From contig OY856412.1 of assembly GCA_963693085.1 (NCBI GenBank), forward strand, positions 344,465,457 through 344,529,456: DNA of 64,000 bases, written 5' to 3'. The position numbers and the translations under genes were made by a program. Positions 1 through 10,996 of the stretch are shown one piece after another (the stretch's first letter is position 1; each line of letters begins with the position of its first letter). This DNA is from Alisma plantago-aquatica (lineage: Eukaryota; Streptophyta; Magnoliopsida; Alismatales; Alismataceae). The notes beneath the pieces are model-generated. The model saw only the letters and a list, made by a program, of their open reading frames with translations. It was not told the origin of the DNA and searched no databases.

Positions 1-1170
1 AAAACTTTTACCAATTGAACCTTTGCAGATGGCCTGAAAAACTAGGAACAATAGGAAAGGTGAAGGAACTTCTGTAACTAAGAATGATGAAGGAAAAAGG
101 TCTCATGAGAGTGATGATGAGGAAGTAAGTTCTACCGATAAATCCACAAATACGGGGGGTTAGGAAGCCAAGAAGAAAGGCCTTATAGATGTCATACATG
201 ACCTGGCAGTCCATACAACATCACTTGTGCCCAACAATAACCTAAAACCCATTAGCATACAATATTTCTTGAAACTTACCAAAAAAACCTTTTATGGTGA
301 GTATAAGGATGATGTCATAGATTAAGATGATGCATGGATAGTGTTCATGGAGAACACGTTTAGGTTTTGAGGCATATTGAATAAGATAAAGTTGCTTTTT
401 CTACCTACCAGTTGAAAGGGGAGGCCACGTTGTGGTGGTAAAATTACATCCGGTCACAGCAAGTCATCCCTAATAACTTGGAAGCCTTCAAACCCATTTT
501 TACAACTCGATTCCAATCTACCTCTAAGAGGAAAGAAAAATAGAATCAATTCCTACCCTTACCCATGGTAGCAGCATTGTATCTGACCATAGTGAACAAT
601 TCTATCTCCTAGAGTGACGCATCACAAAACTCAAGGAAGAGAAGAATCTAGATCGTTACATTGATGCGCTCTTCGTAAACCTAAAGTCCTTTGTCTCCTC
701 ATTCAAGCCAACCACTTCTCAGGAAGCCTATGACCATTCCTTGTCCATAGAAAGAGCCATGTGGAAGGGATACAAAAAGCCACTACCTACCATAGCCTAC
801 CTAGGTCTTGTTGATGTTATGCCTGTAAAGCTTGAGCAAAATGGGAAACCCTACAATAATGGCAATAAGAACATAAACTGACAAAAGAATCAAGAAATAC
901 TTCCACCCATCACAACAACCAAGGCCAGAATAAGAACTTTAATTGATGCCCATCTTAGAATCATAATCCAAGCCCAAATAGAAGACAAAGTCAAAATCCC
1001 AATGTTCTTTGGTGCCTCGACGATGGTAATATCCATTCTGGCTAGTGCAAGTACCCATCTCCAATCTGCCACATCTTTAAATAGAAGGGACACTTCAGAG
1101 ACAATTTTTGTCACCCTCCTCCTACATGGGCCAAAGAGGGCAAGCATAGGCCATCATATGCCTTTGTAGG
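1..1170 (+). pseudogene. gag remnant of element E
   Basis: Frame-shifting reading of gypsy gag. Around 410-540 there is the capsid-like pattern 'GEATLWW' followed by a basic stretch ('FTTRFQSTSKRK'). Around 640-760 comes the later helix region ('NLDRYIDALFVNLKSFVSSF'). At about 1060-1125 a degraded CCHC zinc knuckle is visible (C-x-x-I, KGHF, D-x-x-C with a stop inside). Several in-frame stops mean no capsid protein can be made. Assignment rests on motif order and position upstream of protease. Confidence 0.55.
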
Positions 1171-1329
1171 AATGAGGAGGAGGCAAATATGAATGGGAAG
1201 AAACTCATGGAAGGTACAATTTAAATTCGAAATTATTTCTATATAATATCATATCATGATTAACTTTTAAAAACACCTTACATCAAATATATGTGTGTAT
1301 ATAGGTATGATGCAAATATATGATTGTTC

Positions 1330-1730
1330 TATCATCACTCTTTTTTACTTCGGGTCAACACATACCTTGATGTATAAGAGACTTGCCTCTATGCTCTATC
1401 TAGAAACAAATGACTTAGGGTACATACTTGATGTAACTAGCTCAAGTGGAAAATAAAAATCTCCTACTATATTGTTTGAAAAGTCATTGTATCTTATGTT
1501 GGTTGAGATCTAGAGTAACATTTTATATTGTTAGGCATGGAAAGCTTTGACCTTATTTTAAGGATGGATTGGCTTTACAAAAGTCATATTTTCATTGATT
1601 ATTGTGCCAAGAAAGTTATCATCTCCATACCCGACCTATGTATTCTTGTAATTCCTGGAAAAAAAAGATTAAAATTGAAATATTCTCATTTCCTTGATCA
1701 AGGCCCAAACCTTGATATCTAAAACCTAGA
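1330..1730 (+). pseudogene. Protease/linker remnant of element E
   Basis: The 64-residue stretch at 1528-1722 reads 'LGMESFDLILRMDWLYK' followed by 'DYCAKKVIIS'. This is the usual end of the gypsy retropepsin domain (consensus D-V-I-L-G-M-D-W-L, then the I-D-C-x-x-K-x-V block). The catalytic DSG motif further upstream is not recognisable. The domain sits between gag and RT as expected. Confidence 0.6.
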
Positions 1731-3749
1731 AATTGTAACTATAGTCAATCCTGAGATGAGTTCCCTGGAAAATATTGGCATAGTGCAGGAGTACTTGAGT
1801 ATTTTTCCTAAGGAGCTCCTTGAGCTACCACTTGATCTTGATATTGAATTCTATATTGACTTGGCACCTGGTAGGACACCTATTTCTCGAGAACCCTATC
1901 AGATGGCTCCTACCTTGAAAAAGTAGTTGTAGGAATTGCTACCAAGGGTTTCATCTGCATTAGTTCATCCCCTTGGGAAGCACCTATTCTTTTTTTCAAG
2001 AAAAAGGATGGATCTCTTTGCATGTGTATTACCTATTGTATGATAAACCAAGCTAGTGTTAAAAATAAATATCTACTTCCCAAAATTGACAACCCTTTTT
2101 ATCAACTTTGTTCAACTAATGTCTTCTCCAAAATTGATCTTTGGTCTAGTTACCACCAACTCAAGGTTAACGACAAAGGCATCTCTAAAACCGTCTTTGA
2201 AACACTATATGGGAATTATAAATTTTTGTTCAAGCCATTTTGGTTGACCAATTCCCCTGGTTTGTTTATAAACATGATGAATAGTGTTTTCTAACCTTTC
2301 CTTGATGAGTATGTAGTGGTCTTCATTGATGACATCCTGGTATATTCAAATGACATTAGGTCACATAATAGCCATCTTTGCAAAGTACTTGATACCCTCC
2401 ACATTCAAAAATTTTGTGCAAAATAGTCTGAATGTAAATTTTGGATTACCGAAGACATGTTTTTGGGACACATAATTTCTGGTGGAAAATTTTTGTTGAC
2501 CCCGCCAAAGTCTCGATTGTTCTTGAGTGGAAAGCCCCCAAAAATGTTTCTAAAATTCAAAGTTTTATGGGTCTTCCTGGTTATTACCGATGTTTCATCC
2601 TTAATTCCAACAGAACTACCTTGCCCCTCACAAAGCTCATCGATAAAGGAGAGTAGTTTGTCTAGTTCAAGGAGTGCATGCCTAGTTTTCAGGAGCTGAA
2701 GACAAAGCTGATAACCACACATGTTTTGACCCTTCCTTAGGGAATGATGGGTTTTTCATTTTCATCATTGCATCATGGTTCTGACTGGGTTGTGTCTTCA
2801 TACAAGATAGAAAGGCAGTTGTCGATGCCTCTCGAAAGTTGAAGCCAAATGAGGTGAACTACCCAACCCACGACCTCAATCTTGTACCATCATATATGCA
2901 TTGAAGTTATGGTGATACCACGTGTATGGTGCCACCTAGGATATCCTGACCGAAAAAAGAGTTTGAAGTACATCTTGTTATAGAAGGATCTCAATCTCAA
3001 ATAGAGGCGACGGCTCGAGTACCCCAAAGACTGTGACTTCACCATTTCCTACCACCCTAGTAAGGAAAATGTAGTGGTCGATGCACTCAATAGGAAGCAT
3101 GCTAAATGTGATGCTATTTTCTCTACTAAGTGGAGAAACATGGAAGTCATGTCACCATTGGCCCTAAGGTATATGGATGATATTCTCAGATTGGCCAGCA
3201 TTCATGTCAAACCAGGCCTTCAATCTGATATTTTGTCATCCCAGAAGAATAAAAAGAGTCTTGAGGAGATGATTAAGCTACTAGAGAAGCCCCAGACACA
3301 CCTAACATTCAGTATGGAAGGGGGAATCTGGTACAAACAACTAATATGGTTCCCAGACGATTCAGATCTGACAGAAAAGGTGCTACAGGAAGCTCATGGA
3401 TCAATGTATACAATGCATCCTAGATTGACTTAAATTTACAAGGATATGCAGATGCATTTCTGGTGGAGGAATATAAAGATTGACATTGATGCTTCATGTC
3501 TAGATGTTCGACCTACCAGTATATCAAGTTAGACATCAACAACCAGGAGGTCTGTTACAACCACTACCTATCCCTGAGTGAAAATGGGAAAACATCACCA
3601 TGGATTTTGTGGTGGGTCTACCCAGGACTAGGAAAGGGAGTGATGTCATTTGGGTTGTAGTTGGTTGTCTGGCCAAATCTTCCCATTTCATTCCAATTAA
3701 GATGACAGCCAAAGTTACAAAGTTAGTAGTTGTACATTAATGAGATAGT
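1731..3749 (+). pseudogene. Reverse transcriptase, RNase H and integrase N-part of element E
   Basis: RT is seen from about 1870 (PGRTPIS-like start) through 'FSKIDLWSSYHQLKV' (about 2130-2165) to the catalytic motif 'FIDDILVYSND' near 2318-2350, with both aspartates kept. The RT/RNase H connection 'FLGHIISGGKF' follows at about 2460. RNase H ends with 'VVDALNRKH' at about 3074-3105 (consensus VADALSR). Integrase begins at about 3110, and the core Asp motif '[12 protein letters not shown]' is at about 3594-3630. Stops and frameshifts occur throughout. The integrase breaks off at the insertion site of element C and continues at 13855. Confidence 0.85.
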
Positions 3750-3754
3750 TAGAC
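3750..3754. repeat. Target-site duplication TAGAC (left) of element C
   Basis: TAGAC directly precedes the TGTAACGACC terminus of the left LTR and recurs directly after the right LTR at 13850-13854, proving insertion into the integrase of element E. Confidence 0.92.
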
Positions 3755-6609
3755 TGTAACGACCCCGCCTCCCGGTAACCCCCAATTAAGGGAGACCAAG
3801 AGGTCAGAGTCATTATCCCCATTAAAAGGATCAAAGGTTCGACAAATAATCAATAACAATTATCAAATTTTACCAACTAAATTGTAAACTGGTATAAAAT
3901 AAAACCTTGCAAACCTTTTTAAAACTTTGGTAAAATTACTCTATCCACAGCCTGGATTCATTCTATCTAATCCTCCTTGCACTTTATTTATTATTTCCAC
4001 AATGTGTCACTTTACTATTTGTTATTTCAATTGTTGTACCTAAAACGCAGAGAAATAAAATGTCGGTCGGCATATAGGAATATGTTGGTATGTGGGAACA
4101 ACCAAAATTTCACAAATATGACTAACAATCTAAATATCACAATCAAGTTAATTAACAAGCCAATTTACGCTTTTTAGTATGTCATTCTCCACCACTTTTG
4201 CCCTAACCCTGTCATACCCCCTTTCGAGTTTCAATTTTTCCATTGACTTAAGGCCACCTTCTCAAACTCAAGCTAGGTGCCTAGGGTCACCACTCATGGA
4301 GCCCTCTAGTCATGCAATATCATAGGCCACCTTCTCAATCCCCAGCTTGGTGCCTGGGGTCACCACTCATGGTGTCCATGGGTCTTCCCTCCTGGGATTG
4401 ACCTCTTTGCATCATCCATCAGGGTGGCATGTAGGTGCGAGAATACACACTAATTTATAATTGTGATAACCATAGTGACTTTATAATTTTGCAACTATGA
4501 ATATCTAACTGTTTAGGTTGCATTCAATGTGAGGAAATAATTGAAAAACCCTCGGGAAACTAATGTGATTAATCATAAGTAACCACATACCTGTCCAGCT
4601 GTCTTGAATGCAGAATTAATCCAAACAAGCATGTAATCCAGAATCAAGCAAGCAAGCACACAATTTGGCCCTAAAATATACATCCAATATTCTCTATCAC
4701 GGATCATGGTATCCAAGTCTAATAGGCATATTCGTGCCCTAGGGTTACTAGCCCTTTTTAGGGTTTTGATCATAACTAGGGTTCGAATTCATTTTTATTA
4801 CTTTTACTTTACTTTCATCAAAATATCCATCAAACCCAAATTATCTCATCTTATTTTCCATTGAGATCCTAAGATCAGGTTTGGACCACAAAACCCTATT
4901 TTTCATATTAACTATATCTTTTCTTCCCTTTTTCCCTTATTTAGGGTTTCTAAGGGCATTAATCACAATATTAAGTTCAAAACCCTAATTCTTGCAATTT
5001 CCTTTTCAAAATAGGTTAATATCCATCATTATCATTAAACAAGTTAATAATGCTCGAATTTACTCACTTGCAAGATTGAATCCATCCTTTATCCACAATT
5101 TGGGTTTCTAACCCCAAATTAATACGTTTTCCGTATAAAATAGACACTTTTGCAAAAAGATACTGATTTCAGTTCCCAAACCATTTTTAATGTATCCCTC
5201 ATATTTTTCTGATCATTTTTCATGTATTAACATTCCTCATCCTAGTTTTCTATCAAAAGATACAATTTTATCAAGAAAACCCTTTTATTTTATTTATTAG
5301 CACTTTTCAGAAAAACGTGGATCGTTTGATCTGTGGTCTGTCGGTCCACTTCGAATCCAGCGATCAAGATCACGCACGCCTTTCCTTTGTGATCAAAAGA
5401 AACAAAGGTCCAAACTAACCTTGACGCAACTGAAGGAGGCGAGGGGCAGTTTGGTAAATCTGTAGGTTCTCTTCTTCTTCAACCTTGTCCGAGCATGCTG
5501 TAGCTCCGGTGGTCAACTCGGGAATTGACTCTGGGATATCGACCTCCTTTGATCACTCCAATTGGTCAGGAAGCTCTGCATCCCTGTGTCGAACTCAACG
5601 ACGTCTTCAATTACCCATCAAGAATGCATCGCAACCCTCCTCTACTCGTCGGACTTCGGTGGGGTTTGTCACTGGAACGGGGGTGCAGGTTAAGGTGAAC
5701 CGGGCAATTGGAGGCATGAAATCACTCCTTCAACTAGTCGCAGGTCATGGGTTGATTGTTTTGCATTCTGGAGCCCTCACAAACCCTCTCCGATATATAG
5801 GTTTGAGATCAGACTTGCAAGAATTGGGTACTTCTGAAAACGGCGATCAAACCTAGTCGTACCAGGGATTAAACTTTGTGGTTTCCCCTCCTGAGTCCAA
5901 AGGGACTAACAACAGGTTGGCATATCCTCTAGATCACGAGAAATCAAGATGGAAAATTCCTCATGTGACTTGCAAAGTCCCAGTTCATGTGTGGCTTAGA
6001 AGATGAGTGACCAACGTTGTATTGAGATCCAACGGCCCTCAAAGCACGCGATCAAATAAGAAGGAAACCCTTTTTCAATTGCCCAATTAATGCGTTATTT
6101 TGGAGATAACTTGATAAATTGATATCTCCTAAACCATAACTCCTTTTTGTCTCAAATTTTAAGGGAACGTTTGTCTTGAAATTATCTAAATTTACAATAA
6201 ATTTGTGGAACAAATTCAAATTGATGATATGTATTCCTTCTCTCCCAAGTTATCCCTTCAATTAATCCAAACTAATTGATATTCTTTTCCCTTTGCCATT
6301 ATCTTGTTATTTTGGGTCCCTTGGATCTCAAGAAATCCTAAAGGCATGGATTCCCATATTGGGGAATACCTATTTGCCTTTATCTTCTTTTAAAAGTCAA
6401 TTTCTCATATTTCCCTTTTATTAATCAAATTATTTTCCTTTTGGTTTCTCTTTTCTTTTCAATTGGGCTCAATGGCCAAAAAATCCCACCATCAATCAAT
6501 CAAGGACATTTCACACAAAATCCATCACAATCAAAGAAATAGATTTCTTTTATTCTTTAAAAGAGAATTACATTGTTCATTACATACTTAGGAAATTGAG
6601 GTTATAACA
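3755..6609 (-). repeat. 3' LTR of element C
   Basis: Plus-strand ends are TGTAACGACC and GGTTATAACA, so it is TG...CA bounded. It is nearly collinear with 10997-13849. A TATA-like box lies at about 5792-5800 (minus), followed in transcription direction by a GC-richer stretch and then an AT-rich leader with AAACCCTA motifs. It contains two 73-bp-spaced copies of a GGCCACCTTCTCAA block (from 4252 and 4325). Confidence 0.92.
4040..4590 (-). other. Conserved intron-like leader module, C 3' LTR
   Basis: Minus strand: donor-like CAG|GTATGTGG at 4590, two 73-bp tandem repeats in the middle, a degraded CCGAC hairpin and acceptor-like TTTTAG|GTAC ending at 4040; 551 bp. Equivalent modules occur in every gypsy-type LTR of the window. 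Splicing itself is not demonstrated. Confidence 0.5.
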
Positions 6610-6622
6610 TCCTCCCCTCCTT
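6610..6622 (-). other. Polypurine tract of element C
   Basis: On the minus strand AAGGAGGGGAGGA abuts the LTR start TGTTATAACC. This fixes the 3' end of the element and its minus orientation. Confidence 0.85.
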
Positions 6623-6624
6623 AT

Positions 6625-7100
6625 AGGAATTTTGCCCTCAAAATTCCATCAAGTAAACAAACAAACAGGATAAGCCTTTCATATGTCCATCACGGCTCCC
6701 ATGTGGCCTCATCCTTTCCATGGTACTTCCCAAGAACCTTCATCATCTCATATTCTCCGATCTGAGTTCTTTCTTACCTTGGTATATCATACCCTCATAG
6801 GTGACTCAAGATATTGCAGCCTCTCAAAAAGCTGAATAGGTTTAGGGCTCCGCACATGGCTTGGGTACCTCACATAGTGCTCTAGATTAGACTCATGTAA
6901 CACATTATACATCATGTTATCATGAGGGGTAAGGAAAATCACAACCATCTCCACCAATCCATCTCAAATGGACCCACATATCGGGGACTCAATTTTCTCA
7001 GATGTAGCTTAGAGGGGTTGGATTTTCATATCACATATTCTCCCACAGTGAACTGCATGTTAGTCTTCTTTGCATCAGCTTGTGACTAATGTCACCTCTG
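6625..7100 (-). pseudogene. Integrase C-terminal/chromodomain remnant of element C
   Basis: The minus-strand translation shows 'LSPRYVGPFEMDWW' and, nearer the LTR, 'YHGKDEATWEP', the chromodomain-like end of Tekay/Del integrases. A stop (TGA, 7026-7028) occurs five residues after 'TVGEY', where gypsy integrases have a leucine. Further frameshifts follow. The same stop is present in A and B. Confidence 0.7.
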
Positions 7101-10100
7101 GGCTCTCTCTCAGCCATTGCACAATCAAAGTGACTTCATCTGCACACATTGTGGTGCTTTTTTGACCTTCGTGAGGCCTCCTTCACCAACATCATCTTAA
7201 TGAAGTGGTACCTGACACAACCTCCTTATAGAACTTCTTGCATTCCGATAAAGTCTATGGTGGTTAACATCACTTCTTAAGATTTGTCTCCATGTATCAC
7301 CCTGAATGAGCACACATGCTCTCCTCAGACCCTCTAGTCTGGATCGCACTAACCATTAGTTAGGAGTGATAAACTATACTCTCATCGAGTCCTTCATGTA
7401 TCTACTTCCACCTCATGGAAGTGAACCCTTAGGTTATACTCGAGAACTTTTGAACTCGCATCATGGTGTAGTTGAACCATCTCTTTCTCTTAAAAGTAGT
7501 TCAACCCAATATGTCCCTTGACAATACTCTTTCTTTCTCATGTTATCTAGGTAAGGCAATCCACCATAACCCACATTACATCTTTACCTTCCATGGTCAA
7601 TGGGAGACTTACCACAACATCCATAGTGATGAACTCCCATTCCCTCTTGGGAATTCTCTTTATCCTTCATATCAATGCACTGGGTTACTGGTGTTCATCC
7701 TTCACCTCTTGTCATGCATGTAAACATACCACATGTAACTTCATCTTAGGTATCCAAAGTACTACTATCACTTACTGTCTTTGTAGTACCACATGTATGA
7801 TGAACTTAAAATCATGATCTCATGTATGTCATGATTCTTCAAGGTTGATTCCTCAGAAACCCTAAACCACTCTAACTAGGGTTTCCTCACCTTCTTTTCC
7901 AAAGAAGTGCATTTGAGGTTCTACAGCCATCCCTTCACTACATCAAGGGCTAGGTTGGCTAACCAAACAACCATTAACTTGATCAACCACCATTGATATA
8001 TCGGAGAGTTATCCAAACTTATCTCTTTTCCCAACTTAAGGTTAGCCTAACAACCTCAACTTCTTCTAGCCTCTAGCTAAACTAGGAATCTATATCTCAA
8101 CCAGAACATTCATTACCACTTCTCAACCTCAAGTGTTTAAGTAATGTTGAAGACATACACCTCCATGTATTCTACTTATCATTTGAAACTCAAAGTTTAT
8201 CTTCATCAAGAAACTCTGAGTTCATCCTTATGGTGATCAAACTCAACCTTACATAATTTGCAAAATTCCACATAGCTTCTACTAGAAACACCCTTATTCC
8301 TCTTACTATTTGTAAACCATCCATTTATCGTTCACTCTACAAGGGTATGTTATCATCTCTGTCCTCATATCTCAATGCAACGTTCCAACTCACATCATCT
8401 TTTATCCTTGGTGTAAGGCATGTGTATTGTCCTATCTCACTCCCATAACATGAGGAAATAAGCATTTGGTTGCAGTCCAAACACAGAGTTCTTCCTGTTC
8501 CAAGAGTAGAGATGGTACATCCCACCTTGTCAGTACACCTTTAAATCTAAGTTGAAATGTGCCACATATGTCTCTACATCACAATCATCTTCATATCAAG
8601 GTTACTTCCATGGAAAACTAGTTTCGAACCTAGTTGGGTCACCACACAATCCTTGGTCATATCCTCTAGGTCTATAGGGTGTAGGCACTTTTGGGGTCAT
8701 CCCTCTTCCCTTATGCATCCAGAGAGTGCCCTACTAATCTGCCCTTTGGGCCCCATGAGTTCATGAAGGTAATCAGTCTCCTAACCCATGGCCCTCAGAA
8801 AATGATATTTGTTACCTCCCGACCCTATGGTCATGTGCAGCTAGGGAATTAGGCAACTCCCACTTCCATCGGTCTTATCCCTACCTGGCCCTAGGATAGA
8901 CGTAGGATTTTTTTATAGTACATGTCCAACTTAGAACCTTACCCAAGCCTTCATCATCTCTCTCTGCATTCATGGGTTGTCTTTCATCCTTTCACAAGGG
9001 TCATGGCGACCTTCCTACCTTGGTCAAGCCCCATACCAGTTACCTCCATGGTAACTCACCCACATGCACATAGAGATGGTTATCTATGAGTCTACAGGTT
9101 CATTCTCTTACCTTGTACTCTTCACTTAGTTTATCAGGATCCTATGAAACCTCTTTAGGTTACTTCAAAACCAATAAACTGGTACACACCCTACCAAGGG
9201 TTCCTCTCCCAGGACGGGAGGAAACTACAACTCTTGACAACACGGTCACAAACATCCTTAGGGTTTATATACGCATGAGCATACTTAACCCAGTAGCCAC
9301 TAAGGCACAAGCAGACCACCTACTAAACCATGCTAGGTCATACTTGTTCTCATTTTCAACATTGGATCAAGATCATACCTTCCCATTTCATTACTTAGTT
9401 GTGGGGGGGGGGGTTCATCAAACATACCTTAAACTTAAGGGGTTTCTCTTTCCTTTAAACATGATAAGTACCATGCTCGAATCTATTGAAACTAAAACCT
9501 CATCATGATTATCAGGTACGCCACTTCCCCTCTGAGGCCTAGGAACCCTAGGTTCACCTTTAGGTGTCAAACTTCATGCTCAATCTCTTAACCACGAATC
9601 AAGCATGTCCTAGGTATGTCATGTACTCCCATGATCCTTTTATATGAGCAACACCTCATAGTTGAGTCCTCCTCAAGGACAACCAACTAGGTATACAGCC
9701 TTACAACTGGTTACTTAAACCTCCTCAGGGTCTAAGGCACTCTTCTTCTCATCTATAACATAAGTACAGAGGTACCAACAGTCTCATCCTCTCTCTAGGG
9801 TTTGGTTCCTCTAAACGAAACCAAGATACTATCAGCCTCCAGGGATCACGCATGAGGCAACCACAATCATCCACTTAGGTCGCATCGTCCTCCACTTCTC
9901 AGGGTTTCTCCTAACCCAGAGTCTCAACTTTCAACCTTGTTGCTTGGGTCTTGCTCTCTCTCTAGAGCTAACTCTACAAATAACCTCACTACCAGATATC
10001 CTCTCTCTATGAAGATGGATCAAGCTCACAAGCATACTCCTACTTGGGTGAAGCCTATGATCAACTTTTATTTGTTCAAGATTATCCATAGCTCTTTATG

Positions 10101-10974
10101 CTTACCTTACAAGCTATCCATCATACTCTCCTGGCCAGGGTTTTAGCCTATTATCAACTCTACTGGCGTACTCTGTGCATACTAAGCCATGCTCATATAA
10201 GCCAATCAGATTTCTATAGGTTCTTCTCTAACCTTATCATTGAAGGAGCTATCCTTCACTCTAGCATGCACGACCCTTCCCAGGGTTGGGTCGCCAAAGG
10301 TACTCGGTCATCTAACTTCTCATGGCTCATATGGCATCCAAGGCATGTCCATCTAACTCACCATGTCATCTTTCTCTCTAACCTTCACTTAGTGTTAGGG
10401 TTAACATCATCCTCAGAGGATGTTCCAGGTCCCTACTTGTAATGGAGATCCCTACCTCTAAGACTAACTCTCTCTATACTTATCCTCCTGACAAGAAGGT
10501 CTAGCCTCAGGTCACTCCTGAGGTCATGACAACTTATGTCATTTGACCTAAGCATGTATCTATTCCTTTATGCTTAATCTATTAACCATATGTCCATGAC
10601 ATCTTATTTACATACTTTTTTTTAGTTTGGTGGAGGATTCCTTAATCCTTATGAATTACCCATACCTCGAGAGGGTGAGGAAAAGAGAGAAAACCCTAAT
10701 CCTTAAGGTGCTTAATAGAAATGGTGTTGATAAGTGATGAACAAGATGAGAGAGTCCTAAAGGTATCTTATTTTGAGTCAAATCCTGAGACTTCATCTAG
10801 GCAGTAACACTAATCCAGGAGTCCTCGTATCTGACTAGTGGTGCGGAGGAAAACCTTGCCAACCCCCAGACATGATTCTTTTCTAGACACCTCTGTCTTT
10901 TAGAAATTCCACTAATAACTCCCTTGGGTTCTACAGAGTTTGTAAAATTTAATAATTATTAAAGATTAAATTAG
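7101..10974 (-). other. Internal region of element C without recognisable coding
   Basis: I searched for gag zinc knuckle, RT FIDD and RNase H motifs in all frames by eye and found none. The DNA is, however, collinear with the internal regions of A (42.6-44.8 kb) and B (48.5-52.3 kb), including the blocks just after the primer site. It contains an 11-base G run at 9403-9413. Confidence 0.6.
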
Positions 10975-10994
10975 GAACCTATGCTCTGATACCA
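10975..10994 (-). other. Primer binding site (tRNA-iMet) of element C
   Basis: Minus strand reads TGGTATCAGAGCATAGGTTC, two bases inside the 5' LTR. Its first bases match the complement of the initiator methionine tRNA 3' end, typical of plant LTR elements. Confidence 0.9.
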
Positions 10995-10996
10995 AT

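Noticed and set aside
5485..5856. 123-codon open frame, with homologous frames at 12726-13087
   Set aside because: It lies inside both LTRs of element C, antisense to its transcription, and the frame is broken differently in the two copies; chance opening in the GC-richer LTR block.
9403..9413. Run of 11 G
   Set aside because: Single homopolymer in decayed internal DNA; could be slippage or sequencing error, no function suggested.
9086..9508. 140-codon open frame in the interior of element C
   Set aside because: It is on the strand opposite to the element and resembles no known protein.
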